Source of the DNA: Bacilli bacterium
GTDB taxonomy: Bacteria > Bacillota_I > Bacilli_A > Izemoplasmatales > Hujiaoplasmataceae
Assembly (NCBI GenBank): GCA_018399755.1
Contig: JAGYOE010000008.1
Span: forward strand, 1 to 42,507
Direction of reading: 5' to 3'
Length of the DNA stretch: 42,507 nucleotides
Part shown: positions 1 to 7,089 of the stretch, in pieces
How the letters are laid out: every line of letters starts with the position of its first letter
How positions within the stretch are numbered: position 1 is the stretch's first letter
Translations under genes and position numbers: made by a program
Notes under the pieces: generated by a model
Databases searched by the model: none
What the model was told of the DNA's origin: nothing
The model's input: the letters and a program-made list of their open reading frames with translations, nothing else

Positions 1-4
1 TATT

Positions 5-1147
5 ATGTTAAAAGAAATAAAACGAATTGCACTTTTAACCGGTGGCGGGGACTGTTCAGGCCTTAATGCTGTTATAAGAGCAATTGTTAAATCAGCGATT
101 TTAAAATATAAATACGAAGTTATTGGTTTTAGAGGCGGTTATCACGGCTTATATGCTGATGATTATATAAAAATGGATTTAACTACGGTTAGAGGTATAT
201 TTCATCAAGGTGGTACAATTTTAAAAATGTCAAATAAAGATAATTTATTTAATTATCCAACCACTGATAAAGATGGCAATATTGTCTATAAAGATGTTTC
301 AGATAAAGCCATTGAAAACTTAAAGAAGCATAAAATTGATGCTTTAATAATTATTGGCGGTGATGGTACTTTAACTTCAGCTAGAGATTTTGGAAGAAAA
401 GGTGTAAACGTTGTAGCTATTCCAAAAACAATAGATAATGATGTACCTGCTACAGAAATAACTTTTGGATATAGAACTGCTTTAGATCATATAATGCAAA
501 GTTTAGACGCTTTACATACCACAGCTTATAGTCATGATCGCGTTATGATTTTAGAAGTTATGGGTAGAAATGCCGGTTGGTTAGCTTTAGAAGGCGGTGT
601 AGCTGGATCTGCAGATGTTATTTTAATACCTGAAATTCCTTATGATATAAATAACGTTGCTAAAACAGTTTTAGACCGTTATGAGCGTGGTTCTAAATTT
701 TCAATTATCTGTGTTTCTGAAGGCGCGAAACCAATTGATGGTGATGTAACTATTAAAAATATTGATCCTGATAGTCCTGATGCTATTAAACTTGGTGGAG
801 TTGGCAAAAAAGTAGCTAGAGATTTGGAAAAAATAATTAAACCAAAAACAAGTCAAGATATTAGAGTAACTAATTTAGGCTATATTCAACGTGGAGGAGT
901 AACTAATACTTTTGATAGAATATTAAGTACTAAATACGGAGCTTATTCAGTTGATATGGTTAATAATAATGAATTTGGTCGTATGGTAATTATAAAAAAT
1001 GATACTATGAGTTCTGTAAGAATCGAAGAAGTTGTCGGTTCAGGAAAAATTGGTGAAACTAGTCGAGGTGGAGCTAGAATTGTAAATCCACATGGTGATT
1101 TGGTTAATGCCGCAAGAGATATAGGTATCTCTTTTGGTGATGAATAA
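5..1147 (+). CDS. pfkA: 6-phosphofructokinase, mixed ATP/PPi signature
   Basis: Phosphorylates fructose 6-phosphate to fructose 1,6-bisphosphate in glycolysis. The 380-residue protein opens with the nucleotide-binding loop LTGGGDCSGLNAVIRA (11-26). GGDGT lies at 118-122 and the catalytic loop PKTIDND at 140-146, with Asp144 as the likely catalytic base. The Gly after GGD is typical of ATP-dependent enzymes, while the Lys in PKTIDND (instead of PGTIDND) is typical of PPi-dependent and some ATP-dependent group III enzymes, so the phosphoryl donor is not certain; ATP is more likely. The length exceeds the approximately 320 residues of the Bacillus-type enzyme and fits the longer group. The start lies 5 bases into the window, so its ribosome site cannot be seen. 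A ribosome site and rubrerythrin follow 17 bases after the stop, so both may be cotranscribed. Confidence 0.93.
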   Translation: MLKEIKRIALLTGGGDCSGLNAVIRAIVKSAILKYKYEVIGFRGGYHGLYADDYIKMDLTTVRGIFHQGGTILKMSNKDNLFNYPTTDKDGNIVYKDVSDKAIENLKKHKIDALIIIGGDGTLTSARDFGRKGVNVVAIPKTIDNDVPATEITFGYRTALDHIMQSLDALHTTAYSHDRVMILEVMGRNAGWLALEGGVAGSADVILIPEIPYDINNVAKTVLDRYERGSKFSIICVSEGAKPIDGDVTIKNIDPDSPDAIKLGGVGKKVARDLEKIIKPKTSQDIRVTNLGYIQRGGVTNTFDRILSTKYGAYSVDMVNNNEFGRMVIIKNDTMSSVRIEEVVGSGKIGETSRGGARIVNPHGDLVNAARDIGISFGDE

Positions 1148-1164
1148 ATTAATAGGAGGAAATA

Positions 1165-1707
1165 ATGGAATTAAAAGGAAGTAAAACAGAAAAAAATTTA
1201 TTAGAAGCTTTCTCAGGAGAATCTCAAGCAAGAAACAAATATACATATTATGCAGGAAAAGCTCGTGAAGAAGGATATGAAGAAATAGCTGAATTCTTTG
1301 AAGAAACAGCTAGAAACGAACGAGAACATGCAAAAATATGGTTTAAGTTATTACATGATGGTGATGTTCCCAAAACCTTAGATAATTTAAAAGATGGTGC
1401 TGATGGCGAACATTATGAATGGACAGATATGTATAAAGGTTTTGCTGAAACAGCTGAAGCAGAAGGGTTTAAGAAAATTGCCTTTTTATTTAAAAAAATT
1501 GCTGAAATAGAAAAACGTCATGAACAAAGATATTTATCATTAATTAAAAGATTGAAAAACGATAAAGAATTTATGTCAGACAATGATAAAGAAGTTTGGA
1601 TTTGTGATAATTGTGGTCATTTACACTTTGGAAAAAAAGCTCCTAAGGTTTGTCCTGTTTGTGATTATCCACAAGGATATTTCAAAAGATATATTGAATC
1701 AGTTTAA
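1165..1707 (+). CDS. rbr: rubrerythrin
   Basis: Non-heme di-iron peroxidase that reduces hydrogen peroxide in the cytoplasm of anaerobes and microaerophiles. The N-terminal ferritin-like four-helix domain (about 1-135) carries the di-iron ligand motifs: Glu19 in FSGESQA, Glu52-x-x-His55 in NEREHAK and Glu116-x-x-His119 in [10 protein letters not shown]-terminal rubredoxin-like domain has Cys147/Cys150 and Cys163/Cys166 for one FeS4 centre. At 180 residues it is of normal length. A strong ribosome site (AGGAGG) precedes the ATG. It lies just behind the phosphofructokinase gene and is closed by a hairpin terminator at 1708. Its presence suggests a low-oxygen life style with a need for peroxide defence (inference). 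Confidence 0.95.
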   Translation: MELKGSKTEKNLLEAFSGESQARNKYTYYAGKAREEGYEEIAEFFEETARNEREHAKIWFKLLHDGDVPKTLDNLKDGADGEHYEWTDMYKGFAETAEAEGFKKIAFLFKKIAEIEKRHEQRYLSLIKRLKNDKEFMSDNDKEVWICDNCGHLHFGKKAPKVCPVCDYPQGYFKRYIESV

Positions 1708-1727
1708 GAAGGCTCAGCCTTCTTTTT
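1708..1727 (+). terminator. Rho-independent terminator after rubrerythrin
   Basis: GAAGGC (1708-1713) pairs with GCCTTC (1717-1722) over a three-base loop, followed directly by five T. It starts on the base after the stop codon. Confidence 0.8.
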
Positions 1728-1738
1728 ATTTGCAAAAA

Positions 1739-1768
1739 TTTCTAGTAAATATAAATATATGTTATAAT
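1739..1768 (+). promoter_or_regulatory. candidate promoter of the rsgA operon
   Basis: A perfect -10 box TATAAT at 1763-1768 lies 29 bases before the rsgA start, with a weak -35 candidate TTTCTA at 1739-1744 (18-base spacer). It sits just behind the rubrerythrin terminator, as expected for a new transcription unit. Confidence 0.45.
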
Positions 1769-1797
1769 AATCTTAAATAAAACTATGGAGGAATTAT

Positions 1798-2676
1798 TTG
1801 AAAAAAGGGAGAATTATTAAACTTGTTGGTGGTATATACACTGTAGTTGATGAAGAAAACAAACGGTATAGAGTAAAACCTTTGGGAATATTTAGGCACA
1901 GAAATATTAACCCTAAAGTTGGCGATCTAGTTGATTTCAATGAAGATTCAATAACTAAGGTTCATGAACGAAAAAATGAACTTTACCGTCCTATGATCGC
2001 TAATGTTGACCAAGCGTTATTGGTTAATTCTGCTAAAGACCCAGATTTTAGCTTTTTGTTATTAGATAAATTTTTAACACTTATCGAAGCTAATGATATT
2101 TTGCCGATTATTATTGTAACGAAAATTGATCTATTAACAGAAAAAGAATATCTTGATTTAAAAGCTAAATTAAGCTATTATCAAAAGTTTTATAAAGTGA
2201 TATATTTTAGTTCAATCACAAAGGATAATTTAGATGTAATAGTCTCAATTGCAAAGGATAAAATTAATGTTTTGGCCGGACAAACTGGAGCTGGTAAATC
2301 TACTATATTAAATACAATAAATCCAGAACTTAATATTAAAACAAACGAAATTTCTAAAGCTTTAGGCAGAGGAAAACACACAACAAGACATGTTGAATTA
2401 ATTGAATTTGGCGAAGGTTATATAGCTGACACTCCAGGTTTTTCTGGTTTGGAGTTTAAAAATATAGATTCACAAGAAGTTAAATACTATTTTATTGATT
2501 TTTTTGAATTGAGTAAACATTGTAAATTTAATGAGTGTACTCATTTACACGAACCAGGATGTGAAGTTAAAAGACAAGTTAAAAAAGGGAATATATTAGA
2601 AGAAAGATATAATGACTATAAATTTATTTATAACGAGATTAAAGCACAAAAACCTATGTATCGGAGGGATAAATAA
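1798..2676 (+). CDS. rsgA: ribosome small-subunit maturation GTPase RsgA
   Basis: Circularly permuted GTPase that checks and helps mature the 30S subunit. The order of motifs shows the permutation: an N-terminal OB fold (about 1-65), G4 TKID at 108-111, then G1 GQTGAGKS at 161-168, the G2 threonines in KHTTRH (about 194-198) and G3 DTPG at 211-214. A C-terminal zinc knuckle uses Cys242, Cys247, His249 and Cys255. At 292 residues it is of usual length. The start is TTG at 1798; GGAGG at 1787-1791, six bases upstream, supports it and no ATG fits. It is the first gene of rsgA-rpe-thiN, the Bacillus order, but without the prpC-prkC phosphatase/kinase pair that normally precedes it. Confidence 0.95.
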   Translation: MKKGRIIKLVGGIYTVVDEENKRYRVKPLGIFRHRNINPKVGDLVDFNEDSITKVHERKNELYRPMIANVDQALLVNSAKDPDFSFLLLDKFLTLIEANDILPIIIVTKIDLLTEKEYLDLKAKLSYYQKFYKVIYFSSITKDNLDVIVSIAKDKINVLAGQTGAGKSTILNTINPELNIKTNEISKALGRGKHTTRHVELIEFGEGYIADTPGFSGLEFKNIDSQEVKYYFIDFFELSKHCKFNECTHLHEPGCEVKRQVKKGNILEERYNDYKFIYNEIKAQKPMYRRDK

Positions 2677-3314
2677 TGATTTGTTCACCATCGTTTTTAA
2701 GTTCAGATTTTTCTAAATTAGAATCAGAAATTAAATCTATAAGTAATGCTAAATGGTTACATTTTGATGTTATGGATGGAAAATTTGTCGATAATAAAAC
2801 TTATAACCATAAAATGTTAAAAGAAGTTAGTGAATATTCTAATCAAGTATTTGATACGCACTTAATGATTGAAAACCCTGAAAAATATTATATTGAATAT
2901 GTTAGGAATGGTGCTGATATTATTACTTTTCATTTAGAAGCTACTAATAATCCTAAGAAGTTAATCGCTGATATTAAGGAAAAAAATGTTAAGGCAGGTA
3001 TATCGATAAAACCTAATACAGACGCTCGTGAATTAATTCCCTTTTTACCAGAATTAGATTTGATATTAATTATGAGTGTTGAACCAGGTAAGGGAGGTCA
3101 AAAGTTTTTACCTAACTCTCTTAAAAAAATTGCTTTTTTGGATAAACAAAGAAAATTGAATAATTACGACTATTTAATTGAAGTAGATGGCGGTATTAAT
3201 ATTAAAAACGCTAAAGCTGTAAAAGAAGTTGGCTGTGATATTATAGTTGTTGGATCATTTATTTTTAATCATAAAAATCGTAAAGCAATTATTGAGGAAT
3301 TAGAAAATGTATGA
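2676..3314 (+). CDS. rpe: ribulose-phosphate 3-epimerase
   Basis: Interconverts ribulose 5-phosphate and xylulose 5-phosphate in the pentose phosphate pathway. It is a 212-residue TIM barrel with the family signatures LHFDVMDGKF (28-37), DTHLMIENP (60-68), SVEPGKGGQKF (134-144) and EVDGGI (169-174). Likely metal ligands are His29, Asp31, His62 and Asp171. The ATG shares one base with the rsgA stop (TAATG) and has GGAGGG seven bases upstream, so translation is probably coupled. The 3' end overlaps thiN by 8 bases. Confidence 0.95.
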   Translation: MICSPSFLSSDFSKLESEIKSISNAKWLHFDVMDGKFVDNKTYNHKMLKEVSEYSNQVFDTHLMIENPEKYYIEYVRNGADIITFHLEATNNPKKLIADIKEKNVKAGISIKPNTDARELIPFLPELDLILIMSVEPGKGGQKFLPNSLKKIAFLDKQRKLNNYDYLIEVDGGINIKNAKAVKEVGCDIIVVGSFIFNHKNRKAIIEELENV

Positions 3315-3921
3315 TAAAATTAAAATATTTTGCGGACCTAATGATTATGATTTTCGTAAATTATATTTTGAAGAAGTTAACGAATTTATTATCGGAGTAG
3401 ATTCAGGGTTAGAATATCTTTTAGATTTAGACAAGCCAATTGATTTAGCTGTTGGAGATTTTGACTCAATTGATAAAAAAATATATCAAAAAATCAAGTC
3501 TAAATGTAAGAAGATAATTCAACTAGAAAAAAGAAAAAATAAAACAGATTTAGCTTATGCTCTAGATTACATTTACAACAATTATGACTATAACTCAATT
3601 GAAGTTTTTGGTGGAATAAGTGGGAGGATTGATCATTTTATTGCCAATTTAAATTTAATGAAAAAATACCACTTTAGTTTAAAAGACAATAAACATGTAA
3701 TTTATATATTAAAAAAAGGAAATTATCAAGTTAATAATTATAAAAAATATATTTCGTTTTTTGCGATTGAAGATGTTTATAATTTACAACTTAAAGGGTT
3801 TAAATATACTTTAGATAACTATTTTTTATCTACTAGTGATTCACTATCTGTTTCCAATGAAGGCAGTGGAGAGGTTAACTTTAGTAAAGGTAAATTATTA
3901 GTTATTATGAGTGAAGACTAA
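3307..3921 (+). CDS. thiN: thiamine pyrophosphokinase
   Basis: Transfers pyrophosphate from ATP to thiamine to give thiamine diphosphate. The N-terminal catalytic domain shows the family motifs: VDSG (31-34), GDFDS (50-54), KTD (79-81) and GRIDH (106-110). A beta-rich thiamine-binding domain follows from about residue 130, and the length of 204 is normal. It overlaps rpe by 8 bases, as in Bacillus. No TPP riboswitch precedes it, so it is not under direct thiamine control at this locus. No other thiamine gene is in the window, which fits a salvage role (inference). Confidence 0.93.
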   Translation: MYDKIKIFCGPNDYDFRKLYFEEVNEFIIGVDSGLEYLLDLDKPIDLAVGDFDSIDKKIYQKIKSKCKKIIQLEKRKNKTDLAYALDYIYNNYDYNSIEVFGGISGRIDHFIANLNLMKKYHFSLKDNKHVIYILKKGNYQVNNYKKYISFFAIEDVYNLQLKGFKYTLDNYFLSTSDSLSVSNEGSGEVNFSKGKLLVIMSED

Positions 3922-3937
3922 GGAGTGATTACTTATT

Positions 3938-5236
3938 ATGAAGAAAAAATTAATTTTTGTATTATTAATATTTGTCGCAATATCTTTTAGTGGTTGTTCT
4001 GCTATCATTGATTTAACTGATAGTGATGAAACAACGACTACTACTACAGAAAGTATCTCAACAACTGAAACTGAGATTGATATTGATGATTTAAGAGAAG
4101 ATATTTATTCAGATGTATATTCACGGATATATAATGAGCTTTATTTGAATATTAAGTCTAATGTAGTAGATGATATTGAAGCAGAAGAAATAGACCAAAT
4201 ATACAATCAAGTGAAAGTTGATATTTTAGAGAAGGTCAATAATGGCGAGATTGATTTGCAAGAAATCTCAGTATTAGAAAGTATCATTGATGTCGGGCAA
4301 AACCAAGCACAAGCAGTGGTAGGAGTTAGTAGTTTAGATAGCGATGATGAAGTTCTTGGCGTTGGCTCAGGGGTTATTTATAAACGGTTAGATAATACTT
4401 ATTATGTTGTGACTAATTATCATGTGGTTGAAGAGGCAAGCACTATACAAATTCAAATGGAAGATGATACAATTTTCACCGCTAGTCTAAGAGGCTATGA
4501 GGATACTGTTGATTTAGCTGTATTATATTTTGAAAGTACTGAGGATTTGACAGTTGCAGCTTTTGCGGATTCTTCACTCACAAGAAAAGGCGAGTTTGTT
4601 TTAGCTGTTGGTAATCCTTCTGGATATGATTATTATAATACTATGACTATGGGGATTGTTTCAGGAAAAGATCGTTATTTTGATATAGATGATGATGGTA
4701 TTAGAGATATGTTTGTTAATTATATTCAACATGACGCTGCAATAAACGCTGGTAATAGTGGCGGAGCTTTGTTTAATCTTGATGGTGATATTATTGGAAT
4801 AAATGTATTAAAATTAGTTGATTTTGATATTGAAGGAATGGGTTTTGCAATACCTTCTTCATTAGTCGAATTAATAGTTACTGATATAGAAGAGTATGGA
4901 GTATCATTAAGAAAACCTGTACTTGGGATTACTTTTACAGATATTTCTGCGAATAAGAGTTCATTAATAAATGATGGTTATGATATCCCTAGTGATGTAA
5001 ACAAAGGATTTTTTATTCAAGATATTCTTCCCGATTCTACTACAGATGGATATGTTGAAATAGGTGATATTGTTATCCAAATAGGTGATGTAGAAATAAC
5101 AAATACTAAGAATTTTGTTGAAGAATTTTCCCAATATTTAGTTGGTGATGTTATTGATATTGTTATATTAAGAAAAGTTGATAATGTTTGGACCGAAATT
5201 ACTTTTAATGATATTGAATTGAAAGGAAGGCCATAA
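3938..5236 (+). CDS. HtrA-like trypsin-family serine protease lipoprotein with PDZ domain
   Basis: A secreted, lipid-anchored serine protease of the DegP/HtrA type. A signal peptide ends in the lipobox SFSGC (Cys20). A Thr-rich linker (about 32-48) and a helical segment with Tyr at every fourth residue (Y57, Y61, Y65, Y69) follow. The trypsin-like domain (about 120-320) carries the catalytic triad His162 (TNYHVV), Asp192 (VDLAVL) and Ser274 (NAGNSGG). A C-terminal PDZ domain spans about 325-428. The ribosome site AGGAGTGAT lies rather far (12 bases from AGGAG) from the ATG, but no other start fits. It follows thiN by 16 bases and precedes a paralogue by one base, so it is probably the fourth gene of the rsgA operon. 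The substrate is unknown. Confidence 0.88.
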   Translation: MKKKLIFVLLIFVAISFSGCSAIIDLTDSDETTTTTTESISTTETEIDIDDLREDIYSDVYSRIYNELYLNIKSNVVDDIEAEEIDQIYNQVKVDILEKVNNGEIDLQEISVLESIIDVGQNQAQAVVGVSSLDSDDEVLGVGSGVIYKRLDNTYYVVTNYHVVEEASTIQIQMEDDTIFTASLRGYEDTVDLAVLYFESTEDLTVAAFADSSLTRKGEFVLAVGNPSGYDYYNTMTMGIVSGKDRYFDIDDDGIRDMFVNYIQHDAAINAGNSGGALFNLDGDIIGINVLKLVDFDIEGMGFAIPSSLVELIVTDIEEYGVSLRKPVLGITFTDISANKSSLINDGYDIPSDVNKGFFIQDILPDSTTDGYVEIGDIVIQIGDVEITNTKNFVEEFSQYLVGDVIDIVILRKVDNVWTEITFNDIELKGRP

Positions 5237-5237
5237 A

Positions 5238-6182
5238 ATGAAAAAAATTATTACTTATACTCTAGTCTTAATTTCTATATTAGGTTTTGGTGTTTATAAA
5301 GTTTTTGCAGAAGAAACTACAACTGAGACTACTTCAGAAGAAACATCTACAGCTAATAACACTTATTCATATACAGATTATGATGATTTAGTTGATCAGA
5401 TTTTTCAAGATGTCTATGATGATATATATCAAGATGTATATGATGATATATATTCTGACATTATGGAAGAGATTACTCAAGAAACATATAATCAAATATA
5501 TTCAGAAATCGAGTTACAATTATATGATAGCTTTGAGAGCCCTGAAATAATAAATGATGCTATTCAAAATAGAATTTATGATGTAGTAGATATTGCTAAT
5601 AAATCAGTTTTAGGAATTGAGGCTTATTCAGGTGAAGATGGAGTAGCATTAGGTTCTGGAGTTGTTTATAAACATGATGTAGAATTGGGTAAATATTATA
5701 TTATAACTAATAATCATGTTATTGAAAATGCTGATAATTTTAAAATTCGTTTTGAAGATGAAACAAGTGTTGATGCTGCTTTATTACATGTTGATGTTGA
5801 CACTGATATAGCCCTTTTGTCTTTCTCAGATGAAGGGTTAGAAGATATTATAGTTTCTGAACTTGGTAATTCAACTGCGCTAAAAAAAGGCGATATTATT
5901 TTAGCATCAGGGCATCCAACTGGATTTAGTTTTTATGGGTCAATTACTTTTGGAGTTGTTGCTGGTATTGACAGATTTGTTGAAGGTGAAACAATTACTT
6001 TTATTCAACATGACGCTGCGATAAATTCTGGAAATAGTGGTGGTCCTATTTATAATTTATCTGGACAAGTAGTGGGAATAAATGTTTTAAAATATGTTAC
6101 TGAAGAAATCGAAGGAATGGGCTTTTCTATTCCAATTGACACAGTTAAAGATATTATTGCCGATTATGAAACTAATAATTAA
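5238..6182 (+). CDS. secreted HtrA-like serine protease without PDZ domain, Tyr/acidic repeat
   Basis: Paralogue of the preceding protease. A type I signal peptide probably ends at about residue 24 (KVFA|EE), so this copy is released or held otherwise rather than lipid-anchored. A Thr/Glu linker (25-40) is followed by a strict four-residue repeat from about 56 to 96 with aromatic residues at 56, 60, 64, 68, 72, 84, 88 and 96. The trypsin-like domain keeps the triad His160 (TNNHVI), Asp190 (TDIALL) and Ser267 (NSGNSGG). The protein stops right after the protease domain, with no PDZ. GGAAGG just before the upstream stop is the ribosome site. A bidirectional terminator closes the operon. Confidence 0.88.
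   Translation: MKKIITYTLVLISILGFGVYKVFAEETTTETTSEETSTANNTYSYTDYDDLVDQIFQDVYDDIYQDVYDDIYSDIMEEITQETYNQIYSEIELQLYDSFESPEIINDAIQNRIYDVVDIANKSVLGIEAYSGEDGVALGSGVVYKHDVELGKYYIITNNHVIENADNFKIRFEDETSVDAALLHVDVDTDIALLSFSDEGLEDIIVSELGNSTALKKGDIILASGHPTGFSFYGSITFGVVAGIDRFVEGETITFIQHDAAINSGNSGGPIYNLSGQVVGINVLKYVTEEIEGMGFSIPIDTVKDIIADYETNN
5406..5453 (+). repeat. 24-bp tandem duplication inside the second protease gene
   Basis: Two head-to-tail 24-base units (5406-5429 and 5430-5453) differ at one position (C5414 versus A5438). Each encodes QDVYDDIY, so the Tyr/acidic stalk grew by in-frame duplication. Confidence 0.9.
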
Positions 6183-6192
6183 TTAAAATAAA

Positions 6193-6236
6193 TAAAAAAA
6201 GAACGATATTTTGGAACTAATATTTCGTTCTTTTTC
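6193..6236. terminator. bidirectional terminator between convergent protease and ridA genes
   Basis: GAACGATATT (6201-6210) pairs with AATA (6219-6222) and TCGTTC (6225-6230), with two bulged T. An A run flanks the left arm and a T run the right arm, so it can stop transcripts from both sides. Confidence 0.8.
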
Positions 6237-6243
6237 TTATAAA

Positions 6244-6618
6244 CTATTTTACTGCAATAGCCTCAATTTCAATTAATACATCTTTTGGTAACCTTTTAGC
6301 TTCGATTGCAAACCTAGCTGGTTTGTGGCCTGCAAAAAAAGTTTGATAGCTCTCATTCATTTCGTTAAACATACTTAAATCAGCCATAAAAACTCCACAT
6401 TTAACTATGTTTGTTATCTCAAGTCCAGCTGCTTTTACAATTGCTAAAACATTTTCTAAACTTTGTTTGGTTTGAGCTTTGATATCATTTGTTTTAGCTG
6501 TCATACTTTTAGGATCATAAGGAATCTGTCCAGAGACATAAAGGGTTCCATTAGCCATAATGCCTTGGCTGTATGGTCCAATTGCTTTTGGTGCTTTATC
6601 AGTTTTTATCATTTTCAA
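6244..6618 (-). CDS. ridA: RidA family enamine/imine deaminase
   Basis: Hydrolyses reactive enamine/imine intermediates such as 2-aminoacrylate made by PLP enzymes. The short chorismate-mutase-like protein has the family signatures KAIGPYSQGI near the N terminus, VSGQIPYDP, and ARFAIEAKRLPKDVLIEIEA at the C terminus, whose first Arg is the carboxylate-binding residue. Start choice: AAAGGAG at 6627-6633 (minus strand) overlaps an upstream in-frame GTG at 6627, which therefore cannot be the start; a TTG at 6618 has 8-base spacing and an ATG at 6612 has 14. The TTG (124 residues) is preferred here, with the ATG as the alternative. It is transcribed from its own promoter behind the rpmB terminator. 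Confidence 0.92.
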   Translation of the reverse strand: MKMIKTDKAPKAIGPYSQGIMANGTLYVSGQIPYDPKSMTAKTNDIKAQTKQSLENVLAIVKAAGLEITNIVKCGVFMADLSMFNEMNESYQTFFAGHKPARFAIEAKRLPKDVLIEIEAIAVK

Positions 6619-6638
6619 AATTATCACTCCTTTATAAT

Positions 6639-6647
6639 ATTATATCA
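6639..6647 (-). promoter_or_regulatory. extended -10 promoter of ridA
   Basis: On the minus strand this reads TGATATAAT, an extended -10 box, 21 bases before the preferred ridA start. The predicted transcript start almost coincides with the ribosome site, so the leader would be very short. No good -35 is seen. Confidence 0.4.
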
Positions 6648-6656
6648 CTTTTTGCA

Positions 6657-6681
6657 AATAAAAAAGATGCTTTTAGCATCT
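6657..6681 (-). terminator. terminator of rpmB
   Basis: Read on the minus strand, AGATGC (6681-6676) pairs with GCATCT (6670-6665) over a five-base loop, followed by a run of T. Confidence 0.8.
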
Positions 6682-6697
6682 AAATTATTAGTTATAT

Positions 6698-6889
6698 TTA
6701 AGCTCTTTTCACTTTACCGCTCTTTAATGCTCTAGCAGAAACGTACACGCGTTTTACTTGACCATTTTCATCAATAACTTTTACTTTTTGTAAATTCGCT
6801 TTCCATTTTTTCTTTGTTGCATGTAGTGAATGCGAACGATTATTTCCAGACATTGTTTTTTTGCCTGTTACACTGCATACTCTTGGCAT
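6698..6889 (-). CDS. rpmB: 50S ribosomal protein L28
   Basis: Small basic protein of the large ribosomal subunit, 63 residues, the usual length. The family signature [15 protein letters not shown] lies near the N terminus and [16 protein letters not shown] ends the protein. GGAGTGAT upstream of the ATG is the ribosome site. It is a single-gene unit with its own promoter and terminator. In Bacillus rpmB lies in the same neighbourhood (between thiN and yloU/fakA), usually near the same genes; here it faces the opposite way from thiN and fakA. Confidence 0.96.
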   Translation of the reverse strand: MPRVCSVTGKKTMSGNNRSHSLHATKKKWKANLQKVKVIDENGQVKRVYVSARALKSGKVKRA

Positions 6890-6925
6890 AATATCACTCC
6901 GTTTCTGTTTTATTTCAGCATTTCT

Positions 6926-6953
6926 ATTTTATCACATATAATAAATAAATCAA
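6926..6953 (-). promoter_or_regulatory. promoter of rpmB
   Basis: Minus strand: TTGATT (6953-6948), 16-base spacer, TAAAAT (6931-6926). It lies about 37 bases upstream of the rpmB start in the divergent gap with fakA. Confidence 0.55.
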
Positions 6954-6999
6954 GGGAAAAAACTATTAAATTGCATTTTCTTGAGTGAAGCCATAAATA

Positions 7000-7028
7000 T
7001 TGCTTTTTAAATAGTGATATGGTATAAT
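7000..7028 (+). promoter_or_regulatory. promoter of fakA
   Basis: TTGCTT (7000-7005), a 17-base spacer and a perfect TATAAT (7023-7028), about 60 bases before the fakA ATG. Confidence 0.72.
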
Positions 7029-7089
7029 GTTAATGTTTTTTACAAGAAAAAAAACAATAATAAAAAAACATAAAAAAAGGAGTTTTATA

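Noticed and set aside
1040-1246. Minus-strand ORF across the pfkA/rubrerythrin junction
   Set aside because: Antisense to two clear genes, with low-complexity hydrophobic product and no ribosome site. The other antisense ORFs inside recG, rnc, proS, fumarase and the ABC genes were rejected for the same reason.
3280-3310. TPP riboswitch before thiN
   Set aside because: thiN overlaps rpe, so there is no untranslated leader, and no thi-box sequence is present.
7027-7089. Longer fakA start at 7027
   Set aside because: The extra 21 codons contain the ribosome site and part of the -10 box region; the ATG at 7090 matches the family start.
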